From: an uncultured Lachnospiraceae bacterium
Lineage (GTDB): Bacteria; Bacillota; Clostridia; Lachnospirales; Lachnospiraceae
Assembly: GCA_910586555.1 (NCBI GenBank)
Contig: CAJUJY010000016.1
Coordinates: 1 to 56,570, forward strand
Direction of reading: 5' to 3'
DNA length: 56,570 bases
Every line of letters starts with the position of its first letter. The first letter of the stretch is position 1. The translations under genes and the position numbers were made by a program. The notes beneath the pieces were generated by a model, which worked only from the letters and a program-made list of their open reading frames with translations, was not told the DNA's origin and ran no database searches. Below are positions 1-6,563 of the stretch, piece by piece.

Positions 1-51
1 CTTACTTGAGTCTTCCAAGATTTGTGAGATTTTTGAAAATTGATTTCCGTG
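1..51. repeat. Terminal inverted repeat, left copy
   Basis: Bases 1-51 are the exact reverse complement of 56518-56568. On the minus strand this stretch encodes the last 15 residues and stop codon of the surface protein 985..2. Reading outward from the window, both copies begin CACGGAAATC and continue to the end of the sequence. This fits a dispersed repeat or the end of a mobile element lying on both sides in opposite orientation. The sequence does not show whether it is a real invertible flank or only the point where an assembler stopped. Confidence 0.9.
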
Positions 52-985
52 CAGTCACTGGAACAGGGCTTTCTAAAGTTTCTGGTGCTTTAGTTGATTC
101 TGGTGTTCCAGATGGCACTGGCGCTTTAGTTGATTCTGGCGTTCCAGATGGCACTGGTGCTTTTGTTGATCCTGGTGTTCCAGATGGCACTGGCGCTTTA
201 GTTGATTCTGGCGTTCCAGATGGCACTGGCGCTTTAGTTGATCCTGGTGTTCCAGATGGCACTGGCGCTTTTGTTGATCCTGGTGTTCCAGATGGCACTG
301 GCGCTTTAGTTGATCCTGGTGTTCCAGATGGCACTGGTGCTTTTGTCGCTTCTGGCGTTCCAGATGGTACTGGTGCTTTTGTTGTTTCTGGTGTCCTGGA
401 TGTTATTGGTAGTATTGGCTGTACTGGTGGCGCCGGTGTTGTTGCTGCTTCTGGTGTCCTGGATGGTGCTGGTGTTTTAGTTGTTTCTGGTGTCCTGGAT
501 GGTGCTGGCACTTTAGTTGCTTCTGGTATCCTGGATGGTATTGGTATTTCTGGTACTTCTGGCACTTCTGGTATTTCTGGTACTTCTGGTACTTCTGGTA
601 CTTCTGGTACTTCTGGTACTTCTGGTGTTCTGTCTGCTTCCGTATGTGATGGTCTTTTCACAGTTATTACTGTAAAAAAATTTTTCTTATAAATCTTTTT
701 GGATTTTTTACTTTTACGGTATTTTATTTTTACCTTGATTTTACATTTGCCAGCATTCTTTGCTGTAACCATACCTTTTTTATTTACTATGGCAATTTTT
801 TTATTAGTGCTTTTAAATGATTTTGAACTGATAAAAGTTCCTTTAACTTTAATAATTTTTTTGCTTCCTTCATTAATTGAAAGCTTCTTTGTAACTGACG
901 GGTTAGATGCCGCTATTGATGTATTACTCCCAAACATAAATGATACTGATAATACATATGCAATAATTTTTTTATTTAGTTTCAT
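2..985 (-). CDS. Secreted Big2-like protein with proline-rich tandem repeats
   Basis: A 327-residue predicted exported protein. Residues 1-26 form a signal peptide (lysines, then a hydrophobic run ending SIAA). Residues 30-105 resemble a bacterial Ig-like group 2 domain (a stretch with TNKKIAIVNKKGMVTAKNAGKCKIKV). From about residue 120 the chain is low complexity: PEV/PEI repeats, then eight copies of PVPSGTP[EG][AS]TKA. No LPXTG or other anchor is seen. The final residues, from RKSIF to GRLK, come from the repeat at the window end, so the native C-terminus may have been replaced. An AGGAGG lies unusually far (about 28 nt) upstream of the ATG, with a TCTG/CAGA hairpin between. Function unknown; probably an extracellular or wall-spanning protein. 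Confidence 0.75.
   Translation of the reverse strand: MKLNKKIIAYVLSVSFMFGSNTSIAASNPSVTKKLSINEGSKKIIKVKGTFISSKSFKSTNKKIAIVNKKGMVTAKNAGKCKIKVKIKYRKSKKSKKIYKKNFFTVITVKRPSHTEADRTPEVPEVPEVPEVPEVPEIPEVPEVPEIPIPSRIPEATKVPAPSRTPETTKTPAPSRTPEAATTPAPPVQPILPITSRTPETTKAPVPSGTPEATKAPVPSGTPGSTKAPVPSGTPGSTKAPVPSGTPGSTKAPVPSGTPESTKAPVPSGTPGSTKAPVPSGTPESTKAPVPSGTPESTKAPETLESPVPVTARKSIFKNLTNLGRLK
87..374. repeat. 36-bp tandem repeat, eight units
   Basis: Eight consecutive 36-bp units run without gaps. On the minus strand each encodes the 12-residue motif PVPSGTP[EG][AS]TKA. Variation between units is confined to a few positions (Glu/Gly, Ser/Ala and silent changes). Unit length is a multiple of three, so gain or loss of units would change protein length but not frame. 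More degenerate units continue to about position 540. Confidence 0.9.
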
Positions 986-1106
986 TTTACTTTATTATCT
1001 GTTATTAGCAGATCCTCCTTTACTTTTTATTTTATTATATACTAATATGCTATTAATGTCAAATTCCACAATCAATAATATAGACTGCATATATCCGCTT
1101 GGCTAG

Positions 1107-1490
1107 GTATCTGTTAATTTCGGAAAGTTAAAAAAGACAGTGGTCTTCTATTAAGATAACCGCTGCCTAAAAGTAACCCATATCTGTTTTTTACTCTTCT
1201 TAATTCCACCATCCCTTCATTAATCGGGTATTATTAGCGTTTATTGTAACATATAAATAAACCATACCATAAGTAACTGTAGGAAACTTTTCTAAATAGA
1301 ATAATAACATTTGCAAATCCTCAATCTTTGACACTACAGAATATAAAAATACTTTACCAGTTTATATGTATAAATTTCTAAAATCTGTGCACATTTATAA
1401 GAGATATTTATTACTACAAAATCTGTATTATTATCTGGCGGCTGTAGTAATTTATACAAATATATACCATGAAAAATATTGGAGGATAGC
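1107..1490. other. Intergenic region with a degenerate repeat
   Basis: No gene is seen. Bases about 1147-1190 resemble bases about 3819-3866: both carry a TTAAGATAA block, then CTGCCTAAA and GTAA, at roughly three-quarters identity. This suggests two relics of the same dispersed sequence. The right part is AT-rich and should hold the promoter of the cis-prenyltransferase gene, but I could not fix its boxes with confidence. Confidence 0.5.
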
Positions 1491-2105
1491 ATGAAACGTA
1501 TTCCAGGACATATTGGTATTATTCCAGATGGTAACAGACGGTGGGCAAAAGGAAATGGACTTAAAAAAGAAGAAGGTTATGTGCATGGTCTGGAGCCAGG
1601 TTTAAAACTGATTAAAATAGCACAAGCTTATGGTATAAAGGAATTAACCTATTATGGATTTACAGTAGATAACTGCAAACGGCCAAAAGAGCAGGTTACT
1701 GCATTTTCAAAAGCATGTGTAAAGGCTGTTAAAATGGCTGGACAGGAAAATACGGAATTGTATGTAATTGGTAATACAAGTTCCCACTGTTTTCCGGAAG
1801 AGCTGCTTCCATATACAGGCCACAGGCGAAAAACTGCTTGTAGTAACAATATATTAAAGATAAACTTCCTAATAAATTATGGATGGGAATGGGACATGAA
1901 GAATGGATGGGCATCTCATGAAATACCAAGGATTGACCTGGTAATCCGTTGGGGCGGAATGTGCCGTTTATCTGGTTTTCTGCCTATCCAGACTGTCTAT
2001 TCAGATTTTTATATTGTAAAAGAATTATGGCCGGATTTCCAGGAAAAACAATTTACAGATGCATTGCAGTGGTATCAAAAACAAGATATTACTTTAGGTG
2101 GATAA
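1491..2105 (+). CDS. UppS-family cis-prenyltransferase-like protein
   Basis: A 204-residue member of the undecaprenyl diphosphate synthase family, which condenses isopentenyl diphosphate onto allylic diphosphates to make the lipid carrier for wall polymers. The N-terminus has HIGIIPDGNRRWAKG, the family signature with the Mg-binding Asp. The C-terminus has RWGGMCRLSGFLPIQ followed by YSDFYIVKELWPDF, matching the second conserved block. It is shorter than typical UppS (about 240-250), and the usual SGE of block two reads GGM, so a metal-coordinating Glu is absent. It therefore belongs to a divergent subfamily and may not be the housekeeping enzyme. The ATG at 1491 follows GGAGG by 5 nt, which decides the start over an upstream TTG. 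Confidence 0.8.
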   Translation: MKRIPGHIGIIPDGNRRWAKGNGLKKEEGYVHGLEPGLKLIKIAQAYGIKELTYYGFTVDNCKRPKEQVTAFSKACVKAVKMAGQENTELYVIGNTSSHCFPEELLPYTGHRRKTACSNNILKINFLINYGWEWDMKNGWASHEIPRIDLVIRWGGMCRLSGFLPIQTVYSDFYIVKELWPDFQEKQFTDALQWYQKQDITLGG

Positions 2106-2115
2106 GGTTGCAGTG

Positions 2116-2548
2116 GTAAAGCTTTTTTGTAACATTTGCGGCACAACATGCTTTTTCATGTCCTTCTGGAGCCGGGAGAGTATCCATGTCTGCCCCCTTG
2201 CTTTGTGTATATGGGATAGTCGTGCACTGCCATGAACAGGATTTGCCCAGCTTCTGTTAGCGGCTTTTCTCCCGTATACTTGAAGTAAATGCTAACCTGT
2301 CCGATATGCTTTTTGAGGACAGTCAACCACTGTTAAATGGGTTTCAGTTTATGCTAAATGTCCAGTTGTTCCCCTATCATGGATTTGAATTTTTCATCAA
2401 GCCCCGCCATATCCACGATGTTGCTGGCTTGCAGGAAATTCAGCATTTACGCCGCGTCCTTAAAGTTATAGATTGATTGGGAATACTGTGGGGTTCCCAC
2501 CTGCGCACGGTTGCAAAGCTGCGCCCATGCCACCCACCATTCAATGTT
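2116..2548 (-). pseudogene. Decayed C-terminal fragment of a Tn1549-type relaxase
   Basis: The reverse strand translates to recognisable blocks interrupted by stops: IEWWVAWAQLCNRAQVGTPQ, then YNFKDAA, MLNFLQASNIVDMAGLDEKF, IGEQLDI and YFKYTGEKPLTEAGQILF. From memory these match the C-terminal region of relaxase/mobilisation proteins of Tn916/Tn1549-family conjugative elements. At least three in-frame stops and a later frameshift rule out function. GC is visibly higher than in the neighbours, in keeping with foreign origin. The N-terminal nuclease domain is absent. Confidence 0.65.
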
Positions 2549-2580
2549 ATTAACTTAAAGCATTAAGAATTAAAATATAT

Positions 2581-2586
2581 TATAAT
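2581..2586 (+). promoter_or_regulatory. Putative -10 box for the 19-codon peptide ORF
   Basis: A perfect TATAAT lies 21 nt before the ATG at 2607. The region where a -35 is expected is AT-rich without a good TTGACA, so this is a partial promoter call. The implied 5' leader would be very short. Confidence 0.4.
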
Positions 2587-2606
2587 ACATCTTAGGGTGA
2601 TGTACT

Positions 2607-2666
2607 ATGAAAAAAATAGTAAAAAAAGTAATTGGAGCAATAAAAGAAGTATTAGGGCTGTCATAA
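2607..2666 (+). CDS. Possible 19-residue amphipathic cationic peptide
   Basis: A short ORF encoding MKKIVKKVIGAIKEVLGLS. It has a plausible ribosome-binding site (AGGGTGA, about 6 nt before ATG) and a TATAAT upstream. Lys residues at 2, 3, 6, 7 and 13 alternate with Ile/Val/Leu at 4, 5, 8, 9, 12, 15 and 16, giving a clear amphipathic helix with net positive charge. Such peptides occur as phenol-soluble modulins, leaderless bacteriocins and small membrane toxins, but no homologue is recognised. It sits in a graveyard of mobile DNA, so a chance ORF remains possible. Confidence 0.4.
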   Translation: MKKIVKKVIGAIKEVLGLS

Positions 2667-2849
2667 TTACGCCACTGCAGATCAATCTATCATCAAAAGC
2701 TAAATTCTTTAAAACATCAAAAGCATTTAAAATACCTGTTTTTATGATTACCATCACCCTTTTCATAAATTTTTATTGTACTATACCACAGATATAACAA
2801 AAATGCCATACTTTCAAATTTTCCTTCCATTTTTCACCTTTCTAATATT

Positions 2850-3264
2850 TATAGCAATCCAATAAAGGTTTAAATAATATTACATGAATGAAACCAACCA
2901 ATACAATCAGAAACACAAATTTTTGAAAAGGTATATCCAATAGACTCTGGTAAAGTATTCAAATTTGGACTATATGGTGATAAATAAACCACATTTATTT
3001 TTAAATCTTTTATCACTTTTTTACTTCTTTTGAATGATGTGTTCTCATGTTATCTATGATGATAATATCATTTTTTTCAAGGCTGGAGCAAGTACATTTT
3101 TCAGATAACCAATAAATTTATCCTTAGCAGTCCCTCCCTGGTAACTAGTATACATAGTTTCCCCATTTAATCTTATGAAAGACAAAACAGTAGTATTTTA
3201 GGCGTATTTAATGGCTTTTTACCAATCATTTGTTAAAAAGTTATACTTTTGTTGGATTGCTATA
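2850..3264. mobile_element. Internally deleted IS630-family element
   Basis: The ends are near-perfect inverted repeats: TATAGCAATCCAATAAAGG at 2850-2868 against the complement of 3246-3264 (17 of 19 match), each bordered by TA, the target duplicated by IS630/mariner elements. Intact members are about 1.1-1.2 kb; this one is about 415 bp and keeps only part of the transposase catalytic region on the minus strand. It is non-autonomous and probably inert. Confidence 0.75.
2925..3235 (-). pseudogene. IS630-family transposase fragment
   Basis: Reverse-strand translation gives FIRLNGETMYTSYQGGTAKD and IGYLKNVLAPALKK, then after a frameshift DIIIIDNMRTHHSKEVKKV and INVVYLSPYSPNLN. These match the DDE catalytic part of IS630-type transposases (IDNAxxHH and PPYSPxLNPIE motifs). 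The N-terminal DNA-binding half is missing, a frameshift separates the two blocks, and the terminal Glu motif is altered to LPES. Not functional. Confidence 0.75.
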
Positions 3265-3907
3265 GAAGAAATACCACTCTTGTACTCTAATCCTTAATGG
3301 TGTTCTCATGGGCTATTATGTACATAAACACTATATCCTCCCAACGAAGTATGATGTTCCAGTCCTTCACATAAAAATTATATACCATTACTATCTTTAT
3401 TTTTTATTCTTTCTGTTTTCTAAAATTTGTTTTTCATATTTCTTAATTTACTGAATAAATTTTTTAATCTTTATCTATTTCTTTTATCTAAAAATATACA
3501 AAATATTATATAACTATTGTTCAACTTTCTAAACACAGTTTATATTATTTTTAAAACTCTTAGTCATATTCAATGTATATTTTTAATTTATCTTTAATAG
3601 CTATACTGATAAAATTAATCAAATACGAATCACCGGATGGACATGAGAAAAAATACTGGAAAGAACTGGGAAAACTTGAAATTGAAACAGCATAATTAAG
3701 AATATTAAGGTGGAGTTCACGTTTAACTTGTACTTTTTCTTGACATAGAACCAATTTCTGATACCTCATTCTTTCTGTGCTGTGTCTGTGGTTGCTGGAA
3801 ATAAAAAAGGTATCTGGTTTTCTGTTAAGATAAACCTCTGCCTAAAGGTAAACAATATTCAGTTTTCATATTATTTTCTGTCTTGATTTTTCCCGGCAAA
3901 CCGGAAG
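3265..3907. other. Gene-poor region with coding remnants
   Basis: No intact gene is seen. On the plus strand about 3610-3693 reads as a coding-like tail containing YESPDGHEKK and YWKELGKLEIETA before a stop, probably the end of a lost gene that I cannot identify. Bases about 3819-3866 are the second copy of the degenerate repeat at about 1147-1190. The rest is very AT-rich. Confidence 0.4.
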
Positions 3908-4657
3908 TTATAAAGTGAATAATTTTTTGTCTAATTTTTTATACAATAGAGTACCAACAAAAAATATGGCCGCTAATACAACAATGTTATATTGTATTGG
4001 TGCTAAATAACAGATATTAAAAGTTGCGTGCATAATGGCAATAAGCAATATATTTCTGCATTGATAATAGGTTATTCCCAAAACAACGGAAACAAGTAAT
4101 GTCCATATACAAAGACAAACAATTTGTTCCATGCCCAATGAATTTCTGATGATCCACATTGGTATATGCCACACTGCCCAAACGGCGCCAACAAAAAGAA
4201 CACTTTTGATTTTCTTAAAAGGAAGTCGTTCCAGCAGAAATCCTCTCCATGCTATTTCTTCAACAAACGCTGTTATTAGCAGGTATATACAGCTTGTTAA
4301 TAGTGATATTACTGTCAAATATATATTTTTAAATACATCAGTTTTCACTATGAATGAATAGCAATAAGAGTCAAATATACCTATAGACATACATATAACC
4401 TCTATTAAAATATATTTGATTGTTATTTTTCCTGAAAACATCCGCGTAAAGTATACCTTGATGTTATGCTCGCAAATCAGCAGAAAAATAGTAGCCATAG
4501 CAGGAATACACACATATAAGTATTTTAAGTACAATAATCCATTGGGAATGATAATTCCGTTCTGTTCTAGCAATGTAGGTATATAGCATATAAACGATAA
4601 AACATATACGGCAGAAACCCATAACATGAGTTTCAACTTATTTGTGTATCCCGCCAT
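3908..4657 (-). CDS. CPBP-family intramembrane metalloprotease
   Basis: A 249-residue polytopic membrane protein of the CPBP (Abi/CAAX protease-like) family. These are intramembrane glutamyl/metallo proteases involved in prenyl-protein processing, bacteriocin maturation or self-immunity. The three signature motifs are present: EEIAWRGFLLERL (EExxxR), WAVWHIPMW (His motif) and HATFN (HxxxN). About seven hydrophobic segments are visible. The ATG at 4657 lies 8 nt after AGGAG, with an adjacent GTG at 4660 as alternative. The upstream small membrane gene ends 15 nt before, so the two are probably co-transcribed. The substrate is unknown; a prenyl-lipid enzyme gene lies nearby but beyond decayed DNA. 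Confidence 0.85.
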   Translation of the reverse strand: MAGYTNKLKLMLWVSAVYVLSFICYIPTLLEQNGIIIPNGLLYLKYLYVCIPAMATIFLLICEHNIKVYFTRMFSGKITIKYILIEVICMSIGIFDSYCYSFIVKTDVFKNIYLTVISLLTSCIYLLITAFVEEIAWRGFLLERLPFKKIKSVLFVGAVWAVWHIPMWIIRNSLGMEQIVCLCIWTLLVSVVLGITYYQCRNILLIAIMHATFNICYLAPIQYNIVVLAAIFFVGTLLYKKLDKKLFTL

Positions 4658-4671
4658 CACAATTTCTCCTT

Positions 4672-4803
4672 TTAGTGCGAAAATCTTACAGAAATTTGAA
4701 AATGATAACTATGAAATAAAGTGATTTTTTCTTTTTTCCACATCAAATAACCAAGTGTTATGAATACAATTCCTATCACTGCGGCTATAATTGCTCCAAC
4801 CAT
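4672..4803 (-). CDS. Truncated DUF3784-like small membrane protein
   Basis: A 43-residue ORF preceded by GGAGG 9 nt before its ATG. It encodes one hydrophobic segment (MVGAIIAAVIGIVFITLGYL) followed by MWKKEKITLFHSYHF. This resembles the N-terminus of small DUF3784-type proteins, which normally have about 100 residues and two or three membrane segments. Here it ends abruptly after QISVRFSH, so it looks truncated by an internal deletion. Its stop lies just before the ribosome-binding site of the CPBP protease gene, so translation may be coupled. Assignment rests on memory of the family and is tentative. Confidence 0.55.
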   Translation of the reverse strand: MVGAIIAAVIGIVFITLGYLMWKKEKITLFHSYHFQISVRFSH

Positions 4804-4882
4804 ATCAATACACCTCCAAATTCAAATTTTCGCTTTGTTTAATTGTTCAACGCTGTTATTTTACCACAACAGCACACACAAT

Positions 4883-5140
4883 TTAATTTTCCTTTGCCTT
4901 ATTCTTTGTAATCATCATCTGCCTTGTCCGTTCCTTCTGCTCTATGCTGGCCGCCTCCGGCTTGCGGTAACTGACGTGTGGCTTCGGAAAGGAATAGGTT
5001 TTAGATACCTTGTCCTGCCCTGTCAATCTGTATATGCCGGGGAAGCCGGCAACAAGTATGTCAAGTTTCCGTATGACTGCCTTATCCCTTGTGTAGATGG
5101 TGGCGGCCAGTTCCACACACGTTTCTTCTGACAGGACATT
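4883..5140 (-). pseudogene. Fragment of an unidentified, higher-GC gene
   Basis: The reverse strand is open for about 80 codons without a ribosome-binding site or natural start. It contains VELAATIYTRDKAVIRKLD, GIYRLTGQDKVSKTY and KPEAASIEQKERTRQMM. GC is clearly higher than in flanking DNA, and the translation looks like genuine protein sequence ending at a stop. I read it as the C-terminal remnant of a gene from a conjugative element, in line with the relaxase remnant 2.5 kb away. The family is not recognised. Confidence 0.4.
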
Positions 5141-5162
5141 TAATTACTTGATAAATACTACA

Positions 5163-5214
5163 AAATGTACCTTATTTATAATTAGCATATTACAAATTAC
5201 AAGGAGGTACATTT
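5163..5214 (+). promoter_or_regulatory. Inverted repeat overlapping a ribosome-binding site
   Basis: AAATGTACC at 5163-5171 is exactly complementary to GGTACATTT at 5206-5214, which includes part of the AAGGAGG of the small ORF at 5215. In RNA this would fold into a hairpin with a loop of about 34 nt that partly hides the Shine-Dalgarno sequence. A TATAAT at 5177-5182 lies within the loop region. Regulatory meaning is inferred. Confidence 0.4.
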
Positions 5215-5280
5215 ATGAATTACATTACATTGAAGGGGAACGGCTGCCTTTTGAGTTATAAAAATGGTACGTTTTATTGA
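5215..5280 (+). CDS. 21-residue ORF behind a strong ribosome-binding site
   Basis: Encodes MNYITLKGNGCLLSYKNGTFY. AAGGAGG lies at a good distance before the ATG, and the 9-bp inverted repeat above embraces this site. It could be the 5' stub of a longer gene whose rest was replaced by the leader-family gene running in from the right, or a real short peptide. Its last 7 bases overlap the end of the minus-strand gene 5546..5274. No homologue recognised. Confidence 0.35.
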   Translation: MNYITLKGNGCLLSYKNGTFY

Positions 5281-5546
5281 ATTTGTATCCAATCTAATGT
5301 TGTAAGAGCGGTTTCGTAGCTTTGAATGTTGGCAGTGTATTCTTCTTCCATAATTTCATTTCCATTTTGAGAATATGTCAATACAGGTTCATCTCCTTCT
5401 AAATGACCAGTTATAGTAAAAGAATCTATTAGTCTGGGAGTGAATATATTATGCTTTCCCAGCCTGCCAGCCTGCTGCATCTTACCACTGTCAATCCTGT
5501 TTAGGATATCCATTGTAAGCATATTTATATATGTATTTGCTGTCAA
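5274..5546 (-). CDS. Short paralogue with the shared 33-residue leader
   Basis: A 90-residue protein whose first 33 residues (MTANTYINMLTMDILNRIDS, then GK and QQAGRLGKHNI) are almost identical to those of the next gene upstream (6462..5563), with only two differences. After that the two proteins share nothing obvious; this one continues with a short acidic tail (EGDEPVLTYSQNGNEIMEEE). It starts with TTG behind GGGAGGGAAGGG. It may be a truncated copy or a natural short variant of a family with constant N-terminus and variable C-terminus. No signal peptide. Function unknown. Confidence 0.55.
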   Translation of the reverse strand: MTANTYINMLTMDILNRIDSGKMQQAGRLGKHNIFTPRLIDSFTITGHLEGDEPVLTYSQNGNEIMEEEYTANIQSYETALTTLDWIQIQ

Positions 5547-5561
5547 TTACCCTTCCCTCCC
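5446..5561. repeat. Direct repeat, copy 1 (leader family)
   Basis: 116 bp matching 6362-6477 at 112 of 116 positions. It covers the ribosome-binding site, the TTG start and the first 33 codons of the minus-strand gene. Sequence on either side differs, so the duplicated unit is the 5' end of a gene rather than a whole gene. Confidence 0.9.
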
Positions 5562-5562
5562 T

Positions 5563-6462
5563 TTATAATGGTATTACCGGGTGCTCCATATTATATATAT
5601 CTTCACCATATGGAATGTCAAGTGTATGGTTTTCACTTAATGCATATTCCTTCCCGTTTATTTTAAATATGCTTCCTGGCTTATAATCACGCAGCAAATG
5701 GTTTTTTACAGTAAGGTTTGCATATTGTTCATCATAATCTTCTTTCCTTATTACCATTCTTGTCTTCCTGTTTTGTGAATAATATAAAGTCCTGCTTGAT
5801 TCTTTCATATTAACAGTGAAAAATCCTGGTTTAATGCCAGCTTCTTTTAAATACCCTTCAACCTCATCATATTCAAAATCCCTTCCTGGCAAATCAGGCC
5901 CTGTAACAGTCATTGTAGCATTCCAGAATCTTATATAACGGGCAGCCTGGTGGTTATATAAAGTACCACGTAAATCCTCTGTAAAAACTATGCCAAAACC
6001 AGTTTTTCCTGTATGCATATAGTGTTCTTTACCATCTTTTGAAACATACTTAAAATAATTATGCTCACCAAAAGAAATCACATTATCCTCTGCCTTTACT
6101 TCCTGTAAATTCCTCTGGCTTATAGGCGGGATTGATTCTTTTTTAAAATACAACCCGTCAAGCATATATACATTATCTTTTTTAGAGTACCATGCACCAT
6201 TATTAATTTTATCTACAATATCCCAAGGGATATACCCTTTTACAATATCAATTTCTAAAGTGTTTTTATGGAAATTACCTTTATTATATGTTATACACTG
6301 GAACTGCCCTGTAATATCAAAGCCTGGGATATATGCATCTTTATAAGGCAGGCGCTGTTTAATATTATGCTTTCCTGTCCTGCCAGCCTGCTGTATCTTA
6401 CCACTGTCAATCCTGTTTAGGATATCCATTGTAAGCATATTTATATATGTATTTGCTGTCAA
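5563..6462 (-). CDS. Protein of unknown function, long leader-family paralogue
   Basis: A 299-residue protein with TTG start behind a GGGAGGGAAGGG stretch. Residues 1-33 are the constant leader shared with the 90-residue neighbour. The remainder is hydrophilic, with many Tyr, Lys and Asn residues and no signal peptide or membrane segment, and I recognise no catalytic motif. It contains FGEHNYFKYVSKDGKEHYMH and a C-terminal part with IFKINGKEYALSENHTLD. The architecture of constant N-terminus and divergent C-terminus resembles secreted effector or polymorphic families in which the N-terminus guides export, but that is inference. It lies just downstream of a secreted PPC-domain protein and a LytTR regulator on the same strand. 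Confidence 0.65.
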   Translation of the reverse strand: MTANTYINMLTMDILNRIDSGKIQQAGRTGKHNIKQRLPYKDAYIPGFDITGQFQCITYNKGNFHKNTLEIDIVKGYIPWDIVDKINNGAWYSKKDNVYMLDGLYFKKESIPPISQRNLQEVKAEDNVISFGEHNYFKYVSKDGKEHYMHTGKTGFGIVFTEDLRGTLYNHQAARYIRFWNATMTVTGPDLPGRDFEYDEVEGYLKEAGIKPGFFTVNMKESSRTLYYSQNRKTRMVIRKEDYDEQYANLTVKNHLLRDYKPGSIFKINGKEYALSENHTLDIPYGEDIYNMEHPVIPL

Positions 6463-6477
6463 TTACCCTTCCCTCCC
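6362..6477. repeat. Direct repeat, copy 2 (leader family)
   Basis: Second copy of the 116-bp repeat at 5446-5561, about 0.9 kb away in the same orientation. Homologous recombination between the two copies would delete the intervening DNA and fuse this gene's leader to the short variant tail. Confidence 0.9.
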
Positions 6478-6563
6478 CTGGAATTTATTTTATTGGTATT
6501 ATACGGCGGCCTGCCAGTAACATATAAGCCGCCATATAACAGTTTTAATATTATTTATAAATT

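Noticed and set aside
87..374. Possible CRISPR array (regular 36-bp repeats)
   Set aside because: Units are contiguous with no spacers and are coding in phase; no cas genes are present.
6..692. Long plus-strand open frame through the tandem repeat
   Set aside because: It is antisense to the signal-peptide protein, is open only because the repeat unit is a multiple of three, and has no ribosome-binding site.
3560..3769. 69-codon minus-strand frame
   Set aside because: No start signal, and the protein-like reading in this stretch is on the plus strand (about 3610-3693).
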